Assembly: GCA_023388055.1 (NCBI GenBank)
Contig: JAEWGW010000018.1
Coordinates: 62,001 to 126,000, forward strand
Source of the DNA: Bacillota bacterium
GTDB lineage: Bacteria > Bacillota > Bacilli > Paenibacillales > NBRC-103111
Reading direction: 5' to 3'
Length of the DNA stretch: 64,000 nucleotides
Shown here: one piece after another, positions 1-11,874 of the stretch
How the letters are laid out: each line of letters opens with the position of its first letter
Numbering within the stretch: the first letter of the stretch is position 1
Program-made: the position numbers and the translations under genes
The notes under the pieces: model-generated
The model's input: the letters and a program-made list of their open reading frames with translations, nothing else
Databases searched by the model: none
What the model was told of the DNA's origin: nothing

Positions 1-2083
1 GGGAAAGCTGTTCTCCCGCAGCTTGCTTCACCTCGCGGTAGCTGTTATCCCAGCGTTCCAACAGCTGTCGCACAGATCCGGTGGCAGATTCCCATTTGCT
101 CCCCCCATGAAGGGCAAGCGCCTGCTCCGGTGATGCAGAAGCATCCTTAGGCTGGAAGCCGGCGAAGCCCGGTGTAGGGTCCATCGCCACCCAGCCAAGA
201 TCCGGAAGATACAGCTCCACCCACGAATGGGCGTTGCGGGTGCTGACCGCTATGGTCTGCACGGCGCCGGTTTCATCCGGGGTGACCTGACCCGGGGCGA
301 AACCCTTAACCCAACGGGCAGGGATCCCCGAGGCGCGGAGCATCACGGCAAGAGAGGTGGAGAAGTAGTCGCAGTATCCTCCCGCCGAACCGAACAGGAA
401 AGCATCCGTAAAGTCCTGGCCATTGGCCGGAACGGCTACATCCGTCAGACTGTAGCGGTAATGCTCCCGGAGATAGGCTTGCAGCAGAGCTGCTTTGGCG
501 TAGGGAGTAGTCCCTGCTGCCGTAACAGCAAGGGCCAGCTCCCGCACCCGCTCCGGCAGCTTGTCCGGAAGCTGGAGATATGCCGCCGCTATCCCCTGGG
601 GGATCTCACCCGCTGCGTTCATCAGGGCGGCTTCGGAATACCCGTCCAGCCTGGCGTTATAGCGGGCATACCCCAGCTGCTTGCCGGAGGAGGCAAGGAA
701 ATCATACCTGCCTGACGGCATATCCAGAATCAGGCTGTCTGCCGGAGCCTGGCTGCCGTCGGCTGTATACAAGGCCTCCACCTGCTCGATCCTGCCCCCG
801 GCAAACAGCACATTCATGTCCTGCCGTCCGCCGTAGAGCAGCTCCTGCGTGATGATCTGTGCAGAGTGATCCGGCGTTTGTCCGACTGCCCCCTCTGCGG
901 GACCTGCGGACCGGCTGCTCCAGCCGGTGCCGTCATAATAGTCCTTGCTTTCCCCGCGCCAGTAGGTGCTGACAGGGGAACGTGCGGTAAAAACCGGCTC
1001 ATCCCGTACCGTCAGCGGTCCACCCAGCCGGTAATCGCCACTGCTGTAGCCGGTGATCCCCCCGCCCCCTGCAAAAACCGCCCGGGCAGAGGAGCTATCT
1101 CCCCCATCGGAGGACCACAGGGATAGGAGGGACTGCGCCCATTTGTTGAAATTCCCCAAATCCAGCGGACGCAGGGGGCCCTTCTGCCCGCCGCTTCCTG
1201 CCCATGCCCCCAGGAACAACGTCAATGTGAGGGTAAGCGCCAGCCCGTATGCCCAAGGAGGGACGAATGCTCTGCCCCTCCGGTCATAAACAATCCGCAC
1301 CGGGCTGCCCGGAGACGGAACGGCTTGGCTATCCCCCGCTGCCGGGGAACCAGGCGGCGGATCGGCTGCCGGGGTTAACGTTGCGTCCGGGTTGACTGGA
1401 GCAGCTGTGGCTTCGCTGGCAGGGCGGCTGGCAAGACGATTGGCCGGTGGCGTCCGGGTCAGCTCCGGCTTGCCTGCCGCACCGATCCGGTCCAGGTTCA
1501 GCATCGCCAATAAGGCCAGACCCGCCACACCGGAGGCGACCAGCTCGCCGGTGGTATCCACGCCGGGCCACAGCTGCAGCCCTGCCAGATAGGTCCAGGT
1601 GACGGCCAACAGCCATAAGGCCCTGCGGCTGTGCAGGAGCAGAGCCTGAACCACCCCTGCCAGCACCATCCAGCCGGCCAGGAAGATCAGAGTCCGGTGT
1701 TCACCGCTGATGGCTCCGGCATTCCCCGCCAGGAAGGCTTCCGTATCCTGGACCAGCACAGCGCCATACTGCCGGAACCAGCCTACCGGGAAGGCCTCCT
1801 CCCCGGCGCTTCCGCGGAAAATCCAGCCCACCGCCAGCCATGCGGCCAAACCCTTCAGCGGTACACTTTTCCATACAGACATATTCGCCATATCCAGCAG
1901 CACACAAATGCCCATAGCCACAAGCAGCGGCCCCAGCTTGTCCGGCGTTCTCCAGCCGGACAGCATGGCAATGGGCTTGATCCATGCCCACAGGAGCACC
2001 AGGAACAACAGCCCTGCCGTCCAGCGGGTAGCCGTCAGGGCGGGATAGATGCCTCCCTGCTCAGGCGCCTTCCGATTCGGCAT
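1..2083 (-). CDS. Transglutaminase-like membrane protein (TgpA/DUF3488 type), 3' end outside the window
   Basis: The frame is open from an ATG at 2083 to the window edge, giving about 694 residues without a stop. The N-terminal third is hydrophobic with several membrane segments, followed by a Pro/Ala-rich stretch and another membrane helix near residue 285. The extracytoplasmic part contains the transglutaminase core: a GGYCDYFSTS motif with the catalytic Cys, then NAHSWVELY and MDPTPGF, which supply the His and Asp. The start overlaps the end of the upstream DUF58 gene by 23 bp. MoxR, DUF58 and TgpA-type transglutaminase genes commonly form one operon. The exact substrate is unknown; a role in envelope protein processing is inferred. 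The missing C-terminus probably carries a last membrane helix and a DUF4129 tail. Confidence 0.9.
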   Translation of the reverse strand, partial: MPNRKAPEQGGIYPALTATRWTAGLLFLVLLWAWIKPIAMLSGWRTPDKLGPLLVAMGICVLLDMANMSVWKSVPLKGLAAWLAVGWIFRGSAGEEAFPVGWFRQYGAVLVQDTEAFLAGNAGAISGEHRTLIFLAGWMVLAGVVQALLLHSRRALWLLAVTWTYLAGLQLWPGVDTTGELVASGVAGLALLAMLNLDRIGAAGKPELTRTPPANRLASRPASEATAAPVNPDATLTPAADPPPGSPAAGDSQAVPSPGSPVRIVYDRRGRAFVPPWAYGLALTLTLTLFLGAWAGSGGQKGPLRPLDLGNFNKWAQSLLSLWSSDGGDSSSARAVFAGGGGITGYSSGDYRLGGPLTVRDEPVFTARSPVSTYWRGESKDYYDGTGWSSRSAGPAEGAVGQTPDHSAQIITQELLYGGRQDMNVLFAGGRIEQVEALYTADGSQAPADSLILDMPSGRYDFLASSGKQLGYARYNARLDGYSEAALMNAAGEIPQGIAAAYLQLPDKLPERVRELALAVTAAGTTPYAKAALLQAYLREHYRYSLTDVAVPANGQDFTDAFLFGSAGGYCDYFSTSLAVMLRASGIPARWVKGFAPGQVTPDETGAVQTIAVSTRNAHSWVELYLPDLGWVAMDPTPGFAGFQPKDASASPEQALALHGGSKWESATGSVRQLLERWDNSYREVKQAAGEQLS

Positions 2084-3287
2084 GGAGCCTCACCGTCCTC
2101 TCCACGCGGGCTTCACGGATTTGGTGCACCCGGCAGCCTGCTGCTTCAAGCCGCCGCTTCTGCTCCAGCTCCCGCTCTCCCGCCAGCCGTGCTCCCAGCA
2201 GATGATACACGAATACCTGGCGGCCTCCCTGGCACAGCTGGCCCAGAGCCCGCTCCACTGCAAAATCGATCACCGGCGTTACCGCCACCACCGCCTCGGC
2301 ACTGCTCCCCGAGCGGCTGCCGCCGTTCATGAGCAATTCGGCGAAGCTTTGCCCGCCGGCTGTCTCCAGAATGGCAAGCAGACGCAGCGCCGGCAGACCG
2401 TTGTCCGGCAGATGGGCAGGCAGCCGGATTTCCGGCTTGCCGTTAGCGGCCAAGCCTGCCATGGCCCGGATGTCCCCAGCCGCCTGGAGAATGCCTGCCG
2501 CCCAGCGGATAGCCTGCTCGAACAGCTCGGCGCGCCCCCGATAGGAGGAGGCGCTGGCGTCCACATACACCTGGAACCGCCACTCCAGGGCGGGTTCATC
2601 CATCCGGGTCATCAGCCCGTCCCGGCGTGCAGTGGATTTCCAGTGGATCCGGTGCAGCGGATCCCCATTCTCATACGGGCGGACCCCATGCCCGGGCATA
2701 GACGGACGGAAGAGAGAGGCCCCTTCCGTTTCATCACTGCCTGCCCCCTTGGGCAGGCCAACGGGCAGCACGGCCCTGCCCTCCGGCAGCACTGTAAACC
2801 CGCCGGAGCCGGGAAGCAGCCGTCTTTTTTGGACAAGTCCCCAGCAATCCCCGGCTATAAGCTCCGTTCCCGTGTACCGGTAGCTCCCCCGCTCCAGCCC
2901 CGAAATCCGGTATCGGACCGTGAAGGTCCGCTTCCAGCCCGGATATACCCGCTTCCGCACCGTATACAAGTGCCCGTCGGCCTCCCGCAGGAAACGGTCG
3001 GCCACGGACATCCACAGCACGGGCAAAAACGAGGTGTGGCGGATTTTCAGCTCCACCGTCAGCTCATCCTTGGGGTACAGCATATGGTTCTCGCCGCTGC
3101 GGGAAACCTCCGCCTTCATCAAGGTAAACAAAAAAGCGGACAAGGACACCGCTCCCGCCCCCGTCAAGAGCCAGGTCAAAAACCAAGCCGCCTGCCCGCC
3201 CCGGAGCACGGCCAGGGCACCGGCGCCTGCGGCCAACAATAGGAAGAACACCAGCCGGTATAGGCTGCGGATGATCATGCCGCCCAC
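2061..3287 (-). CDS. DUF58 domain-containing protein
   Basis: A 408-residue protein with two hydrophobic helices near the N-terminus (about residues 8-50), then a beta-rich region and the DUF58 signature RPYENGDPLHRIHWKSTAR around residue 205, followed by a von Willebrand A-like fold (YVDASASS). DUF58 proteins accompany MoxR ATPases and are thought to be membrane-anchored partners of that AAA+ chaperone. The gene starts 7 bp after the moxR stop and overlaps the transglutaminase gene downstream, so the three are translationally linked. A second in-frame ATG nine bases downstream is an alternative start. Function beyond this association is not known. Confidence 0.9.
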   Translation of the reverse strand: MGGMIIRSLYRLVFFLLLAAGAGALAVLRGGQAAWFLTWLLTGAGAVSLSAFLFTLMKAEVSRSGENHMLYPKDELTVELKIRHTSFLPVLWMSVADRFLREADGHLYTVRKRVYPGWKRTFTVRYRISGLERGSYRYTGTELIAGDCWGLVQKRRLLPGSGGFTVLPEGRAVLPVGLPKGAGSDETEGASLFRPSMPGHGVRPYENGDPLHRIHWKSTARRDGLMTRMDEPALEWRFQVYVDASASSYRGRAELFEQAIRWAAGILQAAGDIRAMAGLAANGKPEIRLPAHLPDNGLPALRLLAILETAGGQSFAELLMNGGSRSGSSAEAVVAVTPVIDFAVERALGQLCQGGRQVFVYHLLGARLAGERELEQKRRLEAAGCRVHQIREARVERTVRLHAESEGA

Positions 3288-3293
3288 ACCCCC

Positions 3294-4277
3294 TTACGAG
3301 CCCGGCGCATAGCGCAGGCCCGGCACCGGCACCTCTGCGGCCGCCTGGCGGAGAATCAGCTCGGAGACACGCCCGGCCATCCGGGCCTCCTGAGTCAGGA
3401 GAATCCGGTGGGCCAGCACCGGCTCCAGCATATCCTTGATATCGTCGGGCACCACATAGCTGCGGCCCTTGCGGTAGGCGGTGCCTTGGGACGCCAGCAT
3501 CAGCGCCAGCACTGCCCGCGGGCTGGCTCCCAGCACTGCGTCCTTATGCTTGCGGGTGGCAGCAGCCAGCTCCACCATATATTCCTTCAGCGATTCATCC
3601 ACATGAACATGCCGGACCTGCCGTTGGAGCAGCTGAAGCTCTTCTTTGAGCAGCACCGGCTTCAGGGTGTCCAGCGGCGAAACCTCCTGCATCCGGCCCA
3701 TCATCTCCACCTCATGCCCGCGGTCGGGATATCCCAGCCGGATCCGCATGAAGAAACGGTCCAGCTGCGCCTCCGGCAGCTGATAGGTGCCCGCATGGTC
3801 CAGCGGGTTCTGGGTGGCCAGGATCAGGAAGGGACGGGGCAGGGGATAGGTTTCCCCGTCCACCGTTACATGCCGCTCCTCCATCGCCTCCAGAAGGGCG
3901 GCTTGGGTTTTGGGCGAGGTCCGGTTCAGCTCATCGGCCAGCAGAATGTTGGTAAACAGGGGTCCAGGACGGAACTGGAAGGCCGACAGTCCTCTATTGT
4001 AGACGGACACCCCCGTTACGTCCGAGGGCAGCAGGTCAGGGGTAAACTGGATGCGCTTGAAGCCGGCATCCACGGTTTTGGCCAGAGCTTTGACCAGCAT
4101 GGTTTTGCCTACACCGGGCACATCCTCCAGAAGCACATGGCCCCCGCATAGAAGAGACGTCAAAACCAGCTCCACGGAACGGCGTTTGCCGACCATCACC
4201 TTCTCAATATTGGCGATGACACGCTCCAATTGCAGCAGCGGTTCCTCAAAGGGCATGCTATGGGACAAATTAGACAT
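3294..4277 (-). CDS. MoxR family AAA+ ATPase
   Basis: A 327-residue AAA+ ATPase of the MoxR class. Walker A is VPGVGKT (residues 53-59), Walker B is LLADELNR near residue 110, and the sensor 1 stretch is LILATQNP. Length is normal for the family. MoxR ATPases act as chaperones that help assemble or activate protein complexes, often with DUF58/VWA partners, which here are encoded immediately downstream in the same orientation. It is the first gene of the three-gene operon. Confidence 0.95.
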   Translation of the reverse strand: MSNLSHSMPFEEPLLQLERVIANIEKVMVGKRRSVELVLTSLLCGGHVLLEDVPGVGKTMLVKALAKTVDAGFKRIQFTPDLLPSDVTGVSVYNRGLSAFQFRPGPLFTNILLADELNRTSPKTQAALLEAMEERHVTVDGETYPLPRPFLILATQNPLDHAGTYQLPEAQLDRFFMRIRLGYPDRGHEVEMMGRMQEVSPLDTLKPVLLKEELQLLQRQVRHVHVDESLKEYMVELAAATRKHKDAVLGASPRAVLALMLASQGTAYRKGRSYVVPDDIKDMLEPVLAHRILLTQEARMAGRVSELILRQAAAEVPVPGLRYAPGS

Positions 4278-4370
4278 GTTAAAACCTCCAAATCCGGATT
4301 CTTGTATCTCTAGCTTTTCCGGATTTCTAGTGTTTTAGACATGCGAGTGAGAGATTTGAGGCACCATCCC

Positions 4371-5867
<1,497 letters not shown>

Positions 5868-5873
5868 GCAAAA

Positions 5874-5925
5874 AGGCCTCCCGTCGTTTCTACCAGATCG
5901 TTCTGATAGAGTATATGGGAGGCCT
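5874..5925 (-). promoter_or_regulatory. Leader hairpin sequestering the Shine-Dalgarno of the deacetylase gene
   Basis: Read on the minus strand, AGGCCTCCC (5917-5925) and GGGAGGCCT (5874-5882) form a perfect 9-bp outer stem. Between them TCTA-c-CAGA / TCTG-a-TAGA (5889-5910) can form an inner stem with a TCGT-type loop. The right arm contains GGGAGG, the only good ribosome binding site, nine bases from the ATG at 5867. The arm is followed by five U, so the structure could also work as an attenuator. A TATACT hexamer inside the loop is a possible -10 element that would remove the left arm from the transcript. Confidence 0.6.
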
Positions 5926-6026
5926 CTTACCCTTATGACAAACGCTTCCGCAGTCCGTACAGTCCACGAGGTCCAATATGGTCCGCTAGTTTCTATAGTA
6001 TGCAGCTGCAGGACGTAAAGCCGGTT

Positions 6027-6551
6027 TTAGCGGATAGACTTCAGCTCCTGAATCGCCTGAAGCACCTCATCCACATGGCCGTTTACCTTCACCTTCCGCC
6101 ACTCCCGGGCAATACGCCCTTCTCCGTCAATGAGGAAGGTAGACCGCACCACACCCATGTATTCCCGTCCGGCCATTTTCTTTAGCTGCCACACTCCGTA
6201 GCGCTCGCACACCTCATGCTCCGGATCGGACAACAGCGGGAACGGCAGGCTATGCTTGTCCGCAAATTTCCCGTGAGACTTCAGACTGTCCGGGCTGATG
6301 CCCAGAATAACGGCGCCTTCGGCTTCGATTCTCCCGTTGTAGTCCCGGAAATCGCAGGCCTCCTGCGTGCAGCCGGGGGTGCTGTCCTTCGGGTAAAAAT
6401 AGAGCACTACCAATTGCCCTGCGTAATCCTTCAGGCTGTATTCCTGCCCGTCCGCTGCCTGCAGCCGGAAATCCGGCGCCTGTTGCCCCGCTGCCGCCTT
6501 TATTGCCGCTTCTGTTGCCGCTCCTGTTGCCGCTTCTGTATGATTTGTCAC
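6027..6551 (-). CDS. bcp: Thioredoxin-dependent thiol peroxidase (BCP/PrxQ peroxiredoxin)
   Basis: A 1- or 2-Cys peroxiredoxin of the BCP class that reduces hydroperoxides with thioredoxin. The core has the peroxidatic motif FYPKDSTPGCTQEAC, giving a peroxidatic and a resolving Cys five residues apart, and the typical GISPDSLKSHGKFADKH region. The start chosen is GTG at 6551 because AAGAGGGAG lies nine bases upstream; an upstream TTG at 6590 has no comparable site. The N-terminus has an unusual Thr/Ala/Glu-rich extension of about 20 residues with ATEAA-like repeats before the conserved APDF motif, not expected in BCP and likely disordered. Confidence 0.9.
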   Translation of the reverse strand: MTNHTEAATGAATEAAIKAAAGQQAPDFRLQAADGQEYSLKDYAGQLVVLYFYPKDSTPGCTQEACDFRDYNGRIEAEGAVILGISPDSLKSHGKFADKHSLPFPLLSDPEHEVCERYGVWQLKKMAGREYMGVVRSTFLIDGEGRIAREWRKVKVNGHVDEVLQAIQELKSIR

Positions 6552-6634
6552 TTGGCTTCGCTCCCTCTTCAAATTTGATATGCTCCGCAACCACTTGGCT
6601 TGTGACGATCATACCAGAATCGGGCGGCCCGCGC

Positions 6635-6818
6635 TAACGGAACAGAGAGATGCTTAGAGCCCTATAAACACACTTTTGCCGCGCTAACGGAACTCAGAAA
6701 CCCTTAGGAGGTGAGATACCGGTGGTTTGGGCCTCCTCCAGCACTCTAAGAGTCGCTCAGTTCCGTTAGCGCTGAAAACACCTGATTTTTGCCTTTTAAG
6801 AGTCGCTCAGTTCCGTTA
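6635..6818. repeat. Four-unit intergenic repeat array, D-D-I-I geometry (array 1)
   Basis: Two direct units beginning TAACGGAAC at 6635 and 6685 and two inverted units ending GTTCCGTTA-type at 6768 and 6818. Both spacings are 50 bp and the total is 184 bp. The inverted units read TAAGAGTCGCTCAGTTCCG in both copies. The array lies between the bcp start and the 3' end of the minus-strand regulator gene. Three other arrays in the window (18901-19083, 19439-19622, 29261-29444) share the unit and geometry. Confidence 0.85.
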
Positions 6819-6861
6819 CAGCTCCCGGGTTACTTTTCAAAAGGCTTAGAGCGGCAATAAA

Positions 6862-6899
6862 AAAGGCACTCCCGCGTGAGCCCCGCAAAGCTTGCCTTT
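6862..6899 (-). terminator. Intrinsic terminator of the SinR-like gene
   Basis: On the minus strand AAAGGCA and TGCCTTT form a stem around a GC-rich loop, with a run of T directly after. It lies 32 bp beyond the stop codon of the regulator gene ending at 6931. Confidence 0.6.
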
Positions 6900-6930
6900 G
6901 CCGAAGAGCTGCCGGGTGCACCGGTGATGG

Positions 6931-7314
6931 TCAGGAACTACTGTCGGTTTGCTTCAGGTATTTCTTGAATTCGATCAGAGTGCGGAACTCCCGTTTCTCT
7001 ACCCCTGCTTGGACGGCCTCCTGCACCAGCTCTACCCATTCCCCGTCCAGCTCCGGGCGGATCCGCATATCCTTGACGAGGGCTTCTACCTCCACTCCGA
7101 AAACCCGGCTGATTTTCTCCAGAAACAACATGGACGGATTGGACTGAACCCGGCGTTCGATGTTGGACAGATAGGATTTGGCGATGCCTGCCCGGGCGGC
7201 CAAAGCCGTCAGGCTCAACCCCCGCTCCTGCCGCATCTGCCGGATTTTCTGGCCGATATGGAGGGATCTTTCTTGTGGAGACCGTGGAGGAGTACGCCGA
7301 TCCCGGTTTGCCAT
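6931..7314 (-). CDS. SinR-like Xre-family transcriptional regulator
   Basis: A 127-residue DNA-binding protein. The N-terminal two thirds form an Xre helix-turn-helix (IRQMRQERGLSLTALAARAGIAKSYLSNIER). The C-terminal part, LDGEWVELVQEAVQAG, closely resembles the SinI/SinR dimerisation segment. Together these indicate a SinR/SlrR-type regulator of biofilm or developmental genes. The ATG at 7314 is chosen because GGGGGAG lies six bases upstream. It is transcribed away from a second Xre gene at 7548, with three related palindromes between them, one covering its probable -10 (TACAAT). Confidence 0.85.
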   Translation of the reverse strand: MANRDRRTPPRSPQERSLHIGQKIRQMRQERGLSLTALAARAGIAKSYLSNIERRVQSNPSMLFLEKISRVFGVEVEALVKDMRIRPELDGEWVELVQEAVQAGVEKREFRTLIEFKKYLKQTDSSS

Positions 7315-7345
7315 AAAGCTCCCCCTTCCTGATGAGCGCCAAATA

Positions 7346-7360
7346 GTTACATATTGTAAC
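7346..7360. promoter_or_regulatory. Xre-type operator O1
   Basis: GTTACATATTGTAAC is an inverted repeat (GTTACA-N3-TGTAAC). On the minus strand it contains TACAAT, a good -10 hexamer for the SinR-like gene, with a weak TGGAAA -35 box 17 bp upstream. Binding would block that promoter. Confidence 0.65.
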
Positions 7361-7439
7361 ATTTTATAAATGATATTTCCAAATCAACCTAATAATTTCC
7401 TTGAAATTTTATGAAGCTCTCCACATATGCTGAATTTAA

Positions 7440-7494
7440 GATACATAATGTAACGTCTCATTGAAAAAAAATTGGTTATGATTCATAATGTATC
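7440..7494. promoter_or_regulatory. Two Xre-type operators and promoter of the plus-strand regulator
   Basis: GATACATAATGTAAC (7440-7454) and GATTCATAATGTATC (7480-7494) match O1 and the GATACA-N3-TGTATC form known for Xre-like repressors of Bacillus prophage PBSX. A promoter TTGAAA (7461-7466) - N17 - CATAAT (7484-7489) lies between and under them. The second operator covers the -10, the first sits just upstream of the -35, an arrangement suited to autorepression. Confidence 0.7.
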
Positions 7495-7547
7495 TTAAAA
7501 AGGGTCCTGTAAAGAGCGAGGCACACCGAGGAAAAAGGAGCTAGTTC

Positions 7548-7922
<375 letters not shown>

Positions 7923-7937
7923 GTTTTCCTTCCATTA

Positions 7938-8126
7938 TCAACCGGTCATCAAATCCGCCGCTTTGGAATAGCTTTTTCCGTTAAACCCGCTTTCTTCCAA
8001 CACCGACCAGGCCGCAGAGCCGCTAGCCGAGGCACTTTCGAGGTTGGCGGTTTTCCACTGTGAAAAGGCGTCTTGGGAGATACCTAGCTCCCGGACGATA
8101 TGGTCCAGATCAAGAATCATCTTCAT
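7938..8126 (-). CDS. Small protein of unknown function (62 residues)
   Basis: An ORF of 62 codons starting at ATG 8126 with GAAGGAG eight bases upstream. It ends 15 bp from the convergent Xre gene. The N-terminal half is acidic and helical (LDLDHIVRELGISQDAFSQWK), the C-terminal half Ser/Ala-rich. There is no signal peptide or membrane helix. No family is recognised. A 16-bp palindrome lies about 85 bp upstream (8211-8226). The support is the ribosome binding site and sensible composition; homologues would be needed to be sure. Confidence 0.5.
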   Translation of the reverse strand: MKMILDLDHIVRELGISQDAFSQWKTANLESASASGSAAWSVLEESGFNGKSYSKAADLMTG

Positions 8127-8701
8127 TACAACCGCTCCTTCACAGATTCATCAGCGCTCCGCCGCTTCAAAAATCCCCGTTTTATAGTAAGAGTCAAGCA
8201 CCTCTTGTTGTCATAATCAATTATGAATTTTTCTTGACGTTTTTGATTATACTTCGTTAAAACGAACCTGTAAACCGCCGCATTTTGTCGAATACCCTGA
8301 TATTTTCTAGCTTTTGCTTTAAAGCCTTGTTCTATATAGGAAAATTTATTTTAACTTTTTCAAAAATAATATTTTTACTATTTGATAATGACTATCATTC
8401 TTTGCTCATTATCCACATTTCGACACTGATTGGACACAATTTTTAAAATTCCTCGACTAATGTCCGTAACCCAGGCAGTTGTTTCGACAATTCCGGGCAC
8501 ATGCATTTACTTCCATTTTGTTCGTTAGAGAAAACGCTTTCCGGGGGTGTTCCCTCCGATAAAATCCGCCCCCTTCACGTTGTGGCGCCCATTGGGAATG
8601 GACAGTTGTTTTACTCAAATATATTAGTTCATATACCTCTTCAGGGCTTTTTTGAAACAAGCTATCCCAAAATTATTTTTATTAAATTATAATAATTATT
8701 A
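8127..8701. other. AT-rich intergenic region without a convincing gene, containing a Fur-box-like site
   Basis: About 570 bp between the small minus-strand gene and the lut promoter. It is much more AT-rich than its surroundings, especially 8320-8420. TGATAATGACTATCA at 8383-8397 matches the 7-1-7 Fur box with a single mismatch in the dyad. A short minus-strand ORF at 8457-8660 has no convincing start and is not called. Confidence 0.5.
8211..8226. promoter_or_regulatory. 16-bp palindrome upstream of the 62-residue ORF
   Basis: TCATAATCAATTATGA has 7-bp arms around a CA centre and no mismatch in the arms. It lies in an AT-rich stretch upstream of the small gene at 7938-8126 and could be an operator. 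The binding protein is unknown. Confidence 0.45.
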
Positions 8702-8757
8702 TTGACGAAATTGTGAATGCAGCTATACTTGATTATAAACCCATCTGATGACCAGAT
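8702..8757 (+). promoter_or_regulatory. lut promoter and operator 1
   Basis: TTGACG (8702-8707) - N16 - TATACT (8724-8729) is a good sigma-A promoter. Downstream, ATCTGATGACCAGAT (8743-8757) is an inverted repeat with 5-bp arms that reappears, reverse-complemented with one change, in front of lutA. It is therefore the likely binding site of the GntR regulator encoded next, which would repress its own gene and the operon. Confidence 0.75.
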
Positions 8758-8796
8758 TATCGGATGGCAGCCTGCCACTTCAAGAGAGGTGATCCT

Positions 8797-9522
8797 ATGG
8801 AGTTTTCCCGGGTCCAGCGCCGCAAAAGCTACGAGCTGGTTGCGGAGCAGATCGAGGAAAGCATCAAGAATGGTTTGGTGAAGCCGGGAGAACGGCTGGA
8901 TTCTGTCGAACAATTGAGCAAACGCTTTCAAGTTGGACGCTCTACCATCCGGGAGGCCTTGTCCGCGCTCCGCGCCACCGGGCTGGTGGATATCCGGCAA
9001 GGCGAAGGCACCTTCGTGGCCAAGCCAAATGCCTCCGAAGGCAGCCGCCCCCTGCGGCTGGTAGCCGGTCTGACCCGGCAGGAGGTGCTGGAATTTTTCG
9101 AGGTCCGCAAAATCGTGGAAGCCGGGGCAGCCTCTGCAGCAGCCTCCAAGCGGACACCGGAGCAGCTGGAGGCCATGCGGACAGCCCTGCAGGCGATGCA
9201 GAGCACGGTCCGCGACGATCATCTGGGAGAGGAAGCCGACGCCCAATTTCATCTGGCGGTTGCCGCCGCTACCGGGAACGGGATGCTGGCGGGCCTGATG
9301 CTGCAAATCTCCGATACTCTCCAAGCTACGATGAAGGAAGCCCGGCGTTTGTGGCTGTTCTCCGAGGATCTGACGCTGGAGCGGCTGCACAAGGAGCATA
9401 GCGCTATTCTGGACGCTATCGAAGAAGGGAACGCACCCTTGGCCGGACAGCTGATGCTGGCGCATCTGTCCAAGGTGGAGCAGCTGCTCCTCCGGCATTG
9501 GCTGGACCCGGATAAGGAATAG
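8797..9522 (+). CDS. lutR: GntR-family (FadR/FCD type) regulator of lactate utilisation
   Basis: A 241-residue regulator. The N-terminal winged helix (ERLDSVEQLSKRFQVGRSTIREALSALRATGLVDIRQGEGTFV) is of the GntR type and the C-terminal alpha-helical part is an FCD ligand-binding domain with metal-binding-type His residues. ATG 8797 has GAGAGGTG five bases upstream. It sits directly before lutABC, and operator-like repeats flank the gene on both sides. This matches the role of LutR/LldR, which respond to L-lactate. The symbol is inferred from context and not from close sequence recognition. Confidence 0.85.
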   Translation: MEFSRVQRRKSYELVAEQIEESIKNGLVKPGERLDSVEQLSKRFQVGRSTIREALSALRATGLVDIRQGEGTFVAKPNASEGSRPLRLVAGLTRQEVLEFFEVRKIVEAGAASAAASKRTPEQLEAMRTALQAMQSTVRDDHLGEEADAQFHLAVAAATGNGMLAGLMLQISDTLQATMKEARRLWLFSEDLTLERLHKEHSAILDAIEEGNAPLAGQLMLAHLSKVEQLLLRHWLDPDKE

Positions 9523-9535
9523 TCCAGCCTTACTC

Positions 9536-9550
9536 ATCAGGTCATCAGAT
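9536..9550. promoter_or_regulatory. lut operator 2
   Basis: ATCAGGTCATCAGAT is the reverse complement of the operator at 8743-8757 apart from one base. It lies between the regulator stop and the lutA ribosome binding site, so the regulator may control lutABC separately from its own gene. Confidence 0.7.
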
Positions 9551-10326
9551 GATTATGTGGCAACTAACACCACTTTATTAATGAAAGGAGCAGTTGGATA
9601 TGCGGGTTTCCCTGTTTATTACTTGTGTGGCGGATGCCATGTACCCCCAAGTGGGCAAAGCAGTAGTCCGCCTGCTGCGCAGATGCGGCTGTACGGTGGA
9701 TTTTCCGGAGGGCCAGGTTTGCTGCGGGCAACCGGCCTTCAACAGCGGCTATCACGAGGATACCAAAAAAGCCGCCAAACAGCTGATTCGGGCCTTCGCC
9801 CAATCGGAATATGTGGTGACTCCCTCCGGCTCCTGCGCCGCCATGATCCGGCATCATTACCCGCCCCTGTTGGCCAATGAACCGGAATGGCATGAGAAGG
9901 CGGTGCAGCTGGCAGCCAAAACCTATGAGTTCTCCGAATTTCTGGTCCGGACACCGGGTATTGCCGCCCTTCGGGCTGAATTCCAGGGCAAAGCCACCTA
10001 CCACTGCTCCTGCCATATGACCCGCACTCTGGGTGTGACCGAGGAGCCGCTACAGCTGCTCCGGCGCATTGAGGGTCTGGACTATGTGGAGCTTCCTTAT
10101 AAAGAGGACTGCTGCGGCTTCGGCGGCACCTTCGCCGTGAAGCTGCACGAGATCTCCGGCGAAATGGTGGACGAAAAGGCCCGCCGGATCATGGATACGG
10201 GGGCCACGGTGCTGTTAGGCTCGGATATGGCCTGTCTGATGAATATTGAAGGACGGCTGCGCCGGTTAGGCTCCCCCATCAAGGCCTACCATGTCGCCGA
10301 GCTGCTGGAGGAAGGGGTGAGGCGTT

Positions 10327-11863
<1,537 letters not shown>

Positions 11864-11874
<11 letters not shown>

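Noticed and set aside
8457..8660. Minus-strand ORF of 67 codons in the AT-rich gap before the lut promoter
   Set aside because: The only start is TTG without a ribosome binding site and the composition is not protein-like.
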